In this document: piece after piece, positions 35,872 to 46,721 of the stretch | How the letters are laid out: every line of letters starts with the position of its first letter | Numbering within the stretch: position 1 is the first letter of the stretch | Assembly (NCBI RefSeq): GCF_003590095.1 | Contig: NC_039480.1 | Coordinates: forward strand, 17,337,328 to 17,401,327 | Reading direction: 5' to 3' | Length of the DNA: 64,000 bases | Source: Trichoplusia ni | Lineage: Eukaryota > Arthropoda > Insecta > Lepidoptera > Noctuidae | Program-made: the position numbers and the translations under genes | The notes under the pieces: generated by a model | What the model was told of the DNA's origin: nothing | What the model saw: only the letters and a program-made list of their open reading frames with translations | The model's database searches: none

Positions 35872-36127
35872 ATAGCTGTTGCCCGCAACTTCGTCCCCGT
35901 GGCGTGGGTAGAAGATATAAGTTATGATTTATACCTGCCCTATTTTTTCACATTTTCCATTGTAGCTTCGCTCCTATTAGTCGCAGCGTGATGGTTTATA
36001 GCCTAAAGCCTTCCTCGATGAATGGTCTATTCAACACACAAAAAAAAATCAATTTGGACCTGTAGTTCCTGAGATTAGCGCGTTCAAACAAACAAACAAA
36101 CTCTTCAGCTTTATATATTAGTATAGA
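35872..36127 (-). mobile_element. Helitron-like element, copy H7
   Basis: Full length in the opposite orientation to H6. The terminal tetranucleotide is altered (CTAT instead of CTAG). A GTGGCGTGGG partial duplication lies near 35898-35908. Confidence 0.7.
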
Positions 36128-37701
36128 TTTATAAAACTGAGGTTGAGAATCGATTGTGAATCTACGAGTGTATTAACATTGTGCTAAGATTCCTTATTTT
36201 GTAAGCGCTAAACGTTAATCAAGAGTCATTTTTTTGATATTATATCAAATTTATTTGAACAGCAACTTGAAATATTCGTATCTTTTAAGCTTTTCAATTA
36301 GTTTACAGAACTGTGAAAGTTAACTGGCTATACTCACGATAAAATTCACTCCATAATCATGATTAATTAATCAAATAATATTCTCAGCTCTGTAGTGTAT
36401 CCTATATAAATGCTTGTGTAAGTAATGAGTCATTAGATGAATAATGAAAGAATTAAACAATTAGAAATTAAAATAACATTAAATACAGATGACACATATT
36501 CTCCTAAAATAACTCTGATCCATTCGTCCTCCAACTTTAACGGTTTCGAACATGACCATTCCGAATTTGAATTTCAAATCGCGTTCCAACGGTTGTTGAC
36601 ATTTGACAGCCGACCCGAGCGGTTGCTGTCTGGTTGTCTGGTCACGACTGCGATTGCAACTGCGATTCTAAAGGGCTTGTCGATATTATTGACAGCTTGG
36701 ATTTATTAATTAAAATATGTCTTCATTTTAAGTAACGGACTTTAAAATGAATAAAATCATATGTTACTGAATGTTAGCAAAGGATAATTTTAAGGAGTCA
36801 GGGATGACGGAAAGTAAGTTACGATGAAATGCTAAGTGTATAATAAAAATTTGCATAACACCGAAAAAAAATTGGGAAAGGAGGGGGCAGCAGTATTAAA
36901 TGACTTCAAACTGGAACATTCGGCAACATATATTATGAGTGAAGTACAGAGATCTTTTAATTGGAGATATTGTACTGAATATAGCCGCAGTACAAGAGGT
37001 CAATATCGCACTGTTTACGGGGCTATCTCTATACCTGGCCATGACTTATTCAACACAGCAACGTTATTGACCGCCCAGGGTTTTGTAGATCGTACCATCT
37101 ATGTATACCTACCATAAAATCACTATTTTCTATTCCAGACAAAGAGGCATTTAGAAACGTGTAAACAGGTTTTCATAGTATTAAAATCTATCTATCTAAA
37201 AAAACATATTTGAAAACAGATGTATTAAGAAAAATATACACCGAAAGTCATTTTTTTTCGTTTATGACCTAAAAAAGAAACGGTTATAAAACTTGATGAT
37301 ACCATAAATGTATAACAGTAAAGCACAAATATTCCAAATTCAAATTGCATTCCAAATTTAAATCCTCGAATTAAAAGTCGTGATTTATTCATAGCTTTTT
37401 AAACCAGTTCTTTTGTTTTTTTTTAGAAGTTGCTATGGCGATTTAGGTTAAATCTTGGTTTACTTATAAATCGCAAAAGAACAACGTCTAGAGAGAGTCT
37501 AGATACTAAAATAAAATGAACGACGTTTTGTTTTAAGAACGAAACAAGTGGAAAGTCTGCGGTTTGTATTTATTCATTGTTTTATTGAACTGACCAAATG
37601 ATAATACTAGCTGTAACTTTTAATATCCACATGTTAAAAAAAGGAAATGAAAATTTTATTCTATGAAGCAAAATAAACGTTTTTAACACAATTTTTAATA
37701 G

Positions 37702-37764
37702 TGGTTTCTTATTAGGTTTACGCGAATGTTAGACATTGAAATGAAACTACTTTTACGGATTTTA
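37702..37764. repeat. ~60-bp repeat shared with 17.5 kb
   Basis: Near-identical to 17516-17575; continues here into TATCGCGGTTTAATGTTTG and a TTCCCGACGTTGACGTTCCC block. Confidence 0.6.
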
Positions 37765-39084
37765 TCGCGGTTTAATGTTTGATTTTAATTCCCGACGTTG
37801 ACGTTCCCGATTTTTACTTGAAAAACACGCAAATTTCCAGATTTTCTTTGTATCGTATAGGTATTAAGATATTTAGACATTATTAAAACATGTAATTTGT
37901 ATTACATTTTTATTCACTGATCGCATTTTACTTCCAAACTACAAATATTATTTATATTCTAAGGTAGGTACCACTTATTTACTTATTGCTCAACTTTTAA
38001 AAAGGCTAGTTCCGCAATCAAACACTTTTAACAATTGCAATGAATTTCCTTGCCTTGCTTATTGTTTGAAAAAGGCGATAATGGCATAATTACTTTTTAT
38101 TTGGTCGCGGTGAAGCAGAACGTAACAAAATAGTATGTTCTTGATAGAAACTAGGTATAGGCAGCAAGAAAAGTGTCAAGAACAGTGTATTTTTAATTTA
38201 TTTGGACTAGGAAACAAATTAATTTAGTTGTTACTGGTTGCACTTTACCTACTAGATTTAAAAAGGAAGATATTCATTTTTTGAGGGGTGTTTAAAATAG
38301 CTTTTTACATTTTTAGTATGAATGTTTTACAGGATGTATTCAGCAATGTCGGGCGAGCAAATGCAAAAATAAAACTGGGCAAAGGCGAGACGGACTCGTA
38401 AAAAAGTCGATTTCGTGAAAATAGGCTAAATAAAACAATTCAAAATGAAAATTCGTTACACGGAATAGTTGCTTGACCTCAATGTTTAGCTATATTTCAA
38501 ACTGTCTAGCACTAGTCTAGCTAGTAACAGTTTATAAAACACAACCTGGTATCAGATCAGATACCATAATCACCATTTGGATATGACACCATATTCCCTC
38601 CAAGTAAAAACAAGCCAAACAATTTAAGTCCAAACAGACTCAAGATTACAAAAAATAATAGAATAGCACTGTCTAATATTGTCTGTTCATTGACTTAACA
38701 AAAAAAAAGAAAATTCGGGTAATACCCGTATAATCCCCAAGCGAAAACGAATCACTTTTTATATATTACACACATGTGACAGTTTCCTAACCTCTTCCTA
38801 ATGTTACGAGTGATGACTTATGCGTTACCCGACAGCAGTCAAGCGAAACGTAGTTATGTGTTACTTCCTACATGTGTGTGTTTTTGTTGTATCTCGTAAA
38901 CTGTTGTTCTAACAAAAAGTGATTCGGTTCGGAAGCTTGTTGTGTCGAGGAAATGTAAGTGTGGTTATGATTGATACGTGATAAGGCCAGTTTGGTAAGG
39001 CGTTGGGAGATTAATAGATCTAAACAGTTTAATAAATTTCAATAAAAATGTTACGACTTTTTATAAGACTTTATAGAGATTTCG

Positions 39085-39180
39085 AGCAGCCGAAGATATG
39101 TAGATTTCGACGGCATGCAATTGGGGGAGGCCGATATCCAGCAGAGGATGAATATGGGCTGATGTTGATGGTGATGAGTT
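39085..39180 (+). mobile_element. LINE 3' end (GGGGGAGGCCGATATCCAGC type)
   Basis: GAGCAGCCGAAGATATGTAG, then GGGGGAGGCCGATATCCAGC and ATATGGGCTGATGTTGATGG: the same family as 6.3 and 28.6 kb, ending in a GAT-rich tail. Confidence 0.5.
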
Positions 39181-39199
39181 TTACGAATTATTTAGATAG

Positions 39200-39390
39200 T
39201 AAGTATAGTTTTTATTGTCCGTATCCAAAAGGCTTAAGTGGAATCCTACTAAAGCACCACTATCTGTCCACTTGTTAACTGGCTGTATGTCATAAACCGT
39301 GATTGCTAGACAGTTGAATTTTTCACAGATAATGTATGGTTTTTGCCGGTACAACATCAAAACTTGAGGTTAAGCAACGTTTAACGCTGT
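39200..39390 (+). repeat. Dispersed repeat, second copy of the 31.4-kb family
   Basis: CTATCTGTCCACTTGTTAAC, then ATAAACCGTGATTGCTAGAC and CACAGATAATGTATGG keep the order of 31440-31600. Confidence 0.5.
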
Positions 39391-40019
39391 AATAAATTTG
39401 ATTAATGATGGGTGACAAATTTTTGCTAATTGTTTTTTTAGCCTCTTTGACCGCAACCATTTATTTGAGCTACAAATTCTATTTACACCGATTTAGCCCG
39501 ATCATTCAACGTGTTAACTGTTCTTTCTATTTAGGTTTCCTAAAAAAAAACTATGCGTTCGACAAATATTAACGTTTTACATTAATTTGGTTAAAACTAA
39601 GAACCACTTATTTTGACCTCAAACATAATATTCCCTGCAGACTACTTTATAATAGTGATCATGCAAACCCTTTGAGAATAACTGTGATCAAAACAAGGTA
39701 CGGATTTTAAGTAAATTAGATATTTTCCTTACTATATTAATTTTACGTTGTGTAAGATAGCTTTTCATATAAAGTGACCTAAATAACTACAATGAATTTG
39801 TTGAAAACATCGAATTGATTGGTACCGTAAAAAGGGTAGGGTAATTTTTCCCCCTAATCTAAGTCTTCCAAGAATAATTCCATCAAATCAAGTATTTTTG
39901 TAATCATTTAATACAATAAATATAGATGAGATGGTATTGCAGACATAAATTCATGTTTATAATAATTGAATCACCAGTTCTACCTTCAATTTAGTGACAT
40001 TTTTAGTAAATACACGTAC

Positions 40020-40199
40020 CTTTACAAAATCTCGTTTCAAACTCCACGCGAAAATTCACAAAATGTCACAATAACAAAAAAAGAAGAAGAAATAATATCA
40101 CATTTACACACTAAACACAGATTTCTTAAAACACAAACACACAGACAAATACCGGTCTAATCGTATTACGTTTCAATTCGTTTGTTTTCGTTTGTCACT
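40020..40199 (-). promoter_or_regulatory. Candidate initiator and untranslated first exon (P2)
   Basis: On the minus strand, ACTCAGTGACAAACG (initiator TCAGTG, A at 40199) follows a CpG-rich, TATA-less segment. After ~180 bases rich in GTGTTTGTG-type words comes TTGTAAAG|GTACGTGTA, a strong splice donor (GT at 40019-40018). This is the look of an arthropod Inr-type promoter with a non-coding first exon. With P1 at 11.4 kb it could be an alternative start of one leftward gene; the exon pair at 19.2-18.6 kb would lie downstream of P2. Confidence 0.38.
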
Positions 40200-41919
40200 G
40201 AGTGAAAGACGAGCTGCCGCGAGTGACCTAGAGATACTGACACGAACGAGTGGTGCGCAGGCGCAGCGCATTCGAAAACATGATGCGTTTGTGGTGCGAG
40301 ATGACTTGAGCGTTTGAGATGAGGGGATGGTTTTTCAAAGTGTTTGGGTTTTGAAATTTTGTTCAGATTTTAAATAAAAGTTTTGGAGGTTTTTATAACA
40401 CTTTAGCAAGTAACATAATTTTGAATTCTAAGTTGAGTTTCATTGAAGCAGCCAAATTTAATTTTAATATCAAGATGAGCATGAGTAAGAATGATTGTAA
40501 TCAAAGGAACAAAGCCAATAAGAAAACGGTTTTGATATAAATAATCTGTAACATTTGCATCCAGTCAAGGAAAATATACTTAAATCATATTGTTTTACAA
40601 TTAAATACTTATTTTTTGACAATGTAAACATACAAAGAAAAAAACGATTAGAAAACCTTGTCCTTTTTGATGTCGGTTGAAAACAAAATAATACCCCTGC
40701 AAATTAATAAAGAAAATTGTGAAAGTATCAACTTTTACCCGTGCACTACAATTTTCCTGTAACTGCTAAGCAAGCGAGTGCGCACGAGTTTCTACCGGCC
40801 ACGCGCCACGCGCCACGCGCCACGCGCCACGCGCTTGCGCCGAAGTAAACAATTAACACATTGTAATTGATTTATTTCATACTACTCACCGTATTTTTTC
40901 TCATAACTGTTGCATTTGAAATTCTAATTATTACGTGTCAAATACTTTTTTGTTGTCGTTGCGGGAACGATTTATGTAGTAGGAGCACGAGACGGGTTTA
41001 GTAGGAGCGACATTTTCTTTAGTTTGCAGTATATATTTTGTTGAATTATTAAATGATACAACGGTTTACTCTCTCACGCGTTATAACAGGGTGGCGCTGA
41101 CTCAGGAACCCACCGCGTAGCATTCTTGGGGAAGACTGCTGTACTGCACCTAAGCAAGGATGGCGCGCGCGATGCTTCAGCGCACCTCTTAAAGCGATGA
41201 AAAAGACACTGCTCTTCCTCTCAACGATGATGCAGCTCTTATAGGAGCTCCCATGTCGGGGTTGGCGGTAGTCCGGTACACCAAAAGTTTGTTATGTACT
41301 TTTAAAAAGTTAGTACAGTAACAACATGATTTCGGCAAATCTACTGCCAAGCCTTATCTATATAGGGAATGTTTCAGCACGCTTGCTTACTGCGAGTAAA
41401 CAATAATTAAATTAGAACATATGACTCTGAAAAAGTCACCACCTTGCCTGCTTAAAGTTCGAATTTGATAAAAGGTCACCGACATTCCGTTTCGTTTCAT
41501 TTAAAAATCTTGAAACTTAACTGTTATTCGAGAAAATCTTATAAACTGAGAGAAAGATGGATCAATATAAATTATTATTATATTTTTATTAAGTATAGAG
41601 GTAGGAAAGTCACTTCAATATAAATAAAACCTATTGAAAGATAATTACAATTATGAATCGATTTCTCACGGTGACCAAGCTATAAAGAATGTATTTACGA
41701 GATCTTTAACAGAATGAAATGGGAATCATATAGCAGGTATTTTATAACATGATGTATGATTATGATGAAAGAGTTTTAGATTAAAAAATAATGTCATAGC
41801 AAAAAATATGTTTAAGCCATAATACACATGAAATATAAGTCCAAGTCTTGTGTCTCGATCGATGATTAGATTAAACGGCACAACAGATCAGTAGAAAAAT
41901 TACACAATACATTATGGTA
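40200..41919. other. CpG-rich upstream segment then non-coding DNA
   Basis: 40200-40330 and 40770-40850 are unusually CpG-rich for this window and lie upstream of the candidate start at 40199. A second GC-rich block at 41060-41280 (GGCGCGCGCGATGCTTCAGC) has no clear ORF. The rest is AT-rich. Confidence 0.35.
40801..40834. repeat. GC-rich heptamer tandem array (ACGCGCC)n
   Basis: Four perfect ACGCGCC units and a fifth partial unit, preceded by GGCC and followed by TTGCGCC. The array is all CpG-rich, about 600 bp upstream of the candidate start at 40199. Confidence 0.85.
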
Positions 41920-42179
41920 TACAGGGTGTCCCAAAACTCAACGATAATCTGAGAACGGATGAAAGGCCAAGTGATAACAGATCAGGGAAAATAAATCCAT
42001 ATCACTCAGTTCAGCGATAAGAGACATTTAAAAAGTTGAAATTCGACATGCTTCGTCACATTTTCAAGTCCTGTGATCTCTAATGTAACCATTTCGCTGT
42101 GATTTTTTTAATTTCAGGATCTTCATTAACAATATAAACTAAAGCAATGCAAACAAATTTCTCTGTATGTCACCCTGTA
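41920..42179. mobile_element. MITE with TACAGGGTG terminal inverted repeats
   Basis: The left end TACAGGGTG (41920) and right end CACCCTGTA (42179) are inverted copies flanked by TA on both sides (41918-41919 and 42180-42181). Its ~260 bp are non-coding. A related left end, TATACAGGGTGTTTTCACTG, occurs at 49.84 kb without a partner. Confidence 0.6.
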
Positions 42180-43901
42180 TAATTTTTTTGACTAATTTAT
42201 AAAATGTCACATATGACTACGAGTAACTGGCTTTTACTAGAATTATTTCATGAAAAAACACTGTTACTATGTCACTAAGAATAATACACATTAAAGCTAA
42301 TGAGATAACATGTGAAAGTGTCGACGTGACCTTGACAGCTCTGTGGTCCTGCCACACGTCTCAACGCAGTATTAATGCAGGTGTGGAAGAGGGATGCCGC
42401 TCTACGGATTGGATTACGCTATCTCTGTCTAACAACTATATTACTTTGAGTCACGGCTGTAGGCCTCTAGGAATGGTTTATGTAGAGATATTGTCCTGCT
42501 TTGTCTTAATAACAAATAACATTGGAGAAGTGAGGTTTATCTGTCTGTTGTGGGATAATATAGGTAATGTGTTAGGCTTTTCGTCAATTACGAAAAAGCT
42601 ACGTAATATTTGGATAATTACTCTAGATTTTTCATGGATCGTATGAATAGGTTTCGGTCTGATAACACACTGGACCATAAAAATTATACTGATCCTAAAA
42701 GAAGAATTAAAGTATAAAACTGACCACTTTTGATGCTTTAGCGAGAATAAAGAAAAATCTATAGCTAACAGTTCGAAACTAAACGTATAAAAAATAGCGT
42801 GTCCATAAGACAAATTCTACACTAAATTTTTTTTAGACAAATACCCGTATTTTTGATCTCGCTATTCCATTGGGTAAGAAACAAAAAAAAATAAACATTT
42901 CGTCAATTTGTCTTAGCTGTGTTCACCTGGATTAATACATAATATATAATATGGCTTTAAAGTTAATAACTATTATAGTCTCAATGGGTTTGGAAACAAC
43001 TATCCCAGAAAAACGTCATTTGTGCAAGTCATAGGCCATATTAACCCAAAACAACCGCATAACATAGAAGCAAAGGCAGGCAAAAGTCAGCCAGTTGTCA
43101 GTAATATTTACAGATCAGCTTACCAACACTACTTTTCGAGCCATAACCACATATTTTTTGCTACGTCTAACATTAGTAATGACTAGTGGGAGCAGGCATA
43201 AATCCAGGGGACGTTATGGCATTGGTCTAGTGCCCTCGAAGTGTGTGCCAGCTCTCGTATCCTTGTTAACTAACGGTAATTAGTGAAGGTGTGGTGCGAG
43301 TTTTAGGAGCTGAGCGATTTGTGAACAATCTTCTAATATTTAAACTTATCCGAAACGGTTTGGCTGATTTTTATGAAATTTTGTCTGCATATTTTTTAGG
43401 GTTGGGAATCGGATAACATCTGTTTTTCATCTCCATAATATATGTTTCAGACACCATAAGTATCATTATTGCTGATTTTATGACTAACGCATACAAACTG
43501 TATATTTAGATCTAGCGTAGGCTATAATTGCTTCGCAGGGACTTTTTAACGAGATTTTACAAGCCTCTGGCCAAAACAAAGATAAAAAATGGCGTTAGCA
43601 ACGTTCACTAATAGCAACTCCTGCTGGGTTTGGTGCGTTGTTGACTGGTCGAGAAAGGGAATACGGTACGTATCAGTTTAAAATAAGGAATGTGAAGAAA
43701 TTAAAGAAAAACTAGACTGATGCCGATTTCAATCATGTCTAAGTGCTTAAGCTATTGTTCTCTTACTCGTGAGACCCTTATTATAATTCGACATTTGGTG
43801 ATTTAAAGTTTTGCTTAATATGCCTCATAATTCATAATAAAAACTCAGCTATTATTGGAATAATTGAACATTATTTTAGTGAAAAAATGATCTTCACCTC
43901 A
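42180..43901. other. Non-coding stretch
   Basis: Overlapping open frames on both strands at 42269-42813 show no recognisable motif, domain or splice structure; I treat them as chance. The block at 43340-43430 (CGAAACGGTTTGGCTGATTT) is a common lepidopteran repeat phrase. Confidence 0.35.
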
Positions 43902-44018
43902 AAATCAAAATCAATAGTTTTTATTTCAAGTAGGCCGTTTTTTAGGCACTTTCAAAACGTTAAGGTGATGGCTATAGTTGCGCGGTTCCAAAGTGTCAGA
44001 ACCTACATTCAAATACAA
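43902..44018 (-). mobile_element. 3' end of the 8.9-kb LINE family, reversed
   Basis: It begins with AATCAAAATCAATAG (tail), then AAGTAGGCCG, AGGCACTTTCAAAACGTTA and GCGCGGTTCCAAAGTGTC, the reverse complement of the 10055-10170 UTR. Confidence 0.6.
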
Positions 44019-44426
44019 TTTCGTTTTACTAAAGTCGCCATCAGCTTATGACTTAGACCATAGAAAAACAAGTGGCACCTAATAAGTACAAATTTAAACC
44101 TTCACAAGTTGTTTTACTTATTAGTAAGTTTGTAAGTGACCAAGTTTGTTTCGAGACATATTGTATGGCTCCACACATCGGCAACATAACCATAGTACTT
44201 GTATGAAAACCAATTTAGTAAGAAAGGAGTTTTGTTGTGGTTAGTTTAACTTTTTATGGTTTAGTACTAGTAATAGATTGAAGTGCTTTGATACGACCAT
44301 ATTGTTTATTAAACTTAAAGTAGAAGAACACTGAGAGAAGCAATATATTGCAAAGATGGAGAGGTATGAAAGAAGAACTTAAGGTTAGTTTTTGAATTGA
44401 TTCCGCATTAGTTAATTAATTAATCC

Positions 44427-44593
44427 CTGTGTCGCGAGGTTTTCACAAACATAGAAATCACGTGCACAAAGACTCAGGACAAGCATTCGTTGATCACCCA
44501 AATTCTTCTACTATGCGGGGATCGAACTTACGACATTCGAGCGCACAGTGGGATTGCCGTGGTTATGTCAACCACTCGGCTCTCCGGGCAGAT
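44427..44593 (-). mobile_element. tRNA-derived SINE, full copy
   Basis: Complete on the minus strand. The tRNA-like head (GCCGAGTGGTTGACATAACC; B-box TAAGTTCGATCCCCGC) is followed by a GTTGATCACCCAAATTC-like core and a TCACAAACATAGAAATCACG tail block ending GTCGCGAGG. Sister copies: 48.3, 50.2, 54.4 and 56.1 kb. Confidence 0.6.
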
Positions 44594-45814
44594 AAGACAA
44601 CCTTATTTTCTTAAGTAAAATACAAATAGTATTCCAGTAATGTTATACACTTATTAAATGTATCAATGTAAATCGTGATTTTGAGAATTTGATTGGTGCT
44701 GGAGTCGGGATTTATTTACGTTTAAAAGTTAAAGTGGTATGAAGTGTTTTTTTTTATTATACTTATTTAAAACACAGAAAAGAAAACTGCCATTACGCCT
44801 CTAGGATTTTCTTGCCTTTTAAAAAAGTCAGTATTTTCCAACTGAGTAAAAGTCCCAAATAAAACTGTTTATTAGTGTTTGGGATGAAGATGTTTATCGT
44901 GGGAGGCAGTAAGTGAGAGAAATTGTTTATTTAGTCCTGATGGATTCGCGGAGGCTTTCATTATTTATGAAACGAGTATTTAGTATTTTTTCGAGTAGTG
45001 TTTTCTCTATTTTACGAGGTCTCGGAGATTTTTTTGCAATGGAAATAGTTATTTACCTTAAGTTAGTATTTATTTTCCTTCACTTCTTCGATTAAAGAAC
45101 ATCATTGCTTACATGGCTGGCAAACATTGTTTACTTAGCTAGGTAAAAACGCAAATTCGCCCCGTCTTTGTAACATATTTAATTCCTGCTCGGCTCCTAA
45201 CAATCGTACTCTTTAAACAGTCTTCTTAATAATTAGCTATGTCACATTGAAATAATAGGACCAGTCGTTCCTGAGTTTAGCGAGTTCAAACAGAAACTCT
45301 TCAGCTTTATTGCATTGAATAGTATAAAGATGTGTGAGAACATGGAAATTACATGTATATAATCACAATTAATCATGTATAACATTAAATAAAATTGCTT
45401 CTAGTGCTTTAATTACTTCATAATAATATTTCCATTCTGGTTAGTTTTCACAATTTCTTTTCTAGATAATGTATGACCTAAAAAATATATCGGTTTATTT
45501 ATTACTTATATACTTTCTTACTGTTATTCGAAGACTGAATATACATTAATGAATACCATTTTATGTTCCTTTAATGATAGATTTATAGTATTGTTTGAAA
45601 CTGTTATTAATATTATTATAATAAAATTGTCCGTTAATATTAGTTATTGCTTTCTTCTATGATGTACATATGTAAATATGTATTAAATACGAAGATCGAA
45701 GCACATTTTTTTGTTATAAAATAAAACAAAACAATTGCGGATTTATTGGAATCTAAAACGACAATAATGGTATCACGCTATTAAAATAGGTTCATATTTT
45801 TGTCAAAAATAGGC
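44594..45814. other. AT-rich non-coding stretch
   Basis: Contains a degenerate Helitron-like piece at 45255-45325. No gene is recognised. Confidence 0.35.
45255..45325 (-). mobile_element. Degenerate Helitron-like 5'-half fragment
   Basis: AGGACCAGTCGTTCCTGAG, then TTTAGCGAGTTCAAAC and CTCTTCAGCTTTAT match the corresponding part of H3 and H5 with several changes. The CTAG half is too diverged to place. Confidence 0.45.
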
Positions 45815-45935
45815 ATCATCATCATCATCATCAGCGCATTTTCGTCCACGGCTGGACATAGGCCTCCCCAAGTGATCGCCATTGAGATCTGTCTTCGGCT
45901 GCATCTAGCTCCTACGTCTAGGCGTCTAAGGACGC
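45815..45935 (-). mobile_element. LINE 3' end, reversed, with (CAT)n tail
   Basis: (CAT)n at 45815-45832, then GGCTGGACATAGGCCTCCCC and GATCTGTCTTCGGCTGCATC: the reverse complement of the 28.6/39.1-kb family end. Confidence 0.55.
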
Positions 45936-46340
45936 CCTACACTAAGTTTGCCATTTGAAATTTAACTCTTGTGTTTCCAAGAAGGTTTTATATGCCAATA
46001 AGGTTTGAACATAAATACGATGACAACTATTGAATATCTAATATTTACGCCTCGCTTCAAATAACTGCATTTCCTTTGCCATCTGTTAATAGGGCTTTAG
46101 TGATCGTAGCACAAGCTTTGCATATGTTATTGTAAAGTTAATATTACGTCATATAAGAACGGTTTATTATTCGGTGTGGATTTTTGAAATTTTCGTCCAT
46201 CAAGGGATACATCATCATAAACAGTAGATTTTGGTTAGGTATGAGAAAAGAATAGAGAAAAGAAAAAAAAGAAGAAAATAAATGTCCATAATGTTATCAC
46301 GCTTTACAAAAGTATTTTGTTTTGTCACAAAATTAATTCT

Positions 46341-46401
46341 TGAACCAGGGTAGACCCTGGTTCATTCTGACGCAGTATTAAGACGTGGTGGTAGACCACC
46401 A
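46341..46401. repeat. Two adjacent perfect hairpins with AG loops
   Basis: TGAACCAGGGT-AG-ACCCTGGTTCA (46341-46364, 11-bp arms) is followed 21 bp later by TGGTGGT-AG-ACCACCA (46386-46401, 7-bp arms). Both have the same two-base centre. Confidence 0.7.
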
Positions 46402-46508
46402 GAGCGCAGCGTGCATTCACACTTATACATAGACCGGATAGGCTCAAACGACTAAAGTGTGTACAGAAAAATATTCCCCATTCTGGTATAATTTAAACTG
46501 CAATATTA

Positions 46509-46721
46509 TATACTAATATATAAAGCTGAAGAGTTTGTTTGTTTGTTTGAACGTGCTAATCTCAGGAACTACTGGTTAAAATTGAATAAATATTTTTGTG
46601 TTGAATAGACCATTCATCGAGGAAGGTGGTAGGCTATATATCATCACGCTGCGACTAATAAGAGCGAAGAAAAAGTCGTAACTTATATCTTCTAACCGAC
46701 GAAGTCGCGGGCAACAGCTAG
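46509..46721 (+). mobile_element. Helitron-like element, copy H8
   Basis: It begins TATACTAATATATAAAGCTG, keeps GTTTGTTTGTTTG, and ends GTCGCGGGCAACAGCTAG|T. Shortened internally (~40 bp less than H5). Confidence 0.7.

Larger units (their letters stand above)
36128..40019. other. Mostly AT-rich non-coding stretch
   Basis: Open frames at 36437-36709 and 36836-37117 are unrecognised and lack start or splice support. Repeat pieces at 37.7, 39.1 and 39.2 kb are listed separately. Confidence 0.35.

Noticed and set aside
36437..37117. Two 90-codon plus-strand frames
   Set aside because: Translations show no recognisable family, no signal peptide logic and no conserved spacing; left as chance.
40801..40834. 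CRISPR-like array
   Set aside because: Seven-base units without spacers in a eukaryotic genome; a minisatellite.
42269..42813. 125- and 111-codon open frames overlapping on opposite strands
   Set aside because: No motif, no domain, no splice borders; length is within chance for 64 kb of AT-rich DNA read in six frames.
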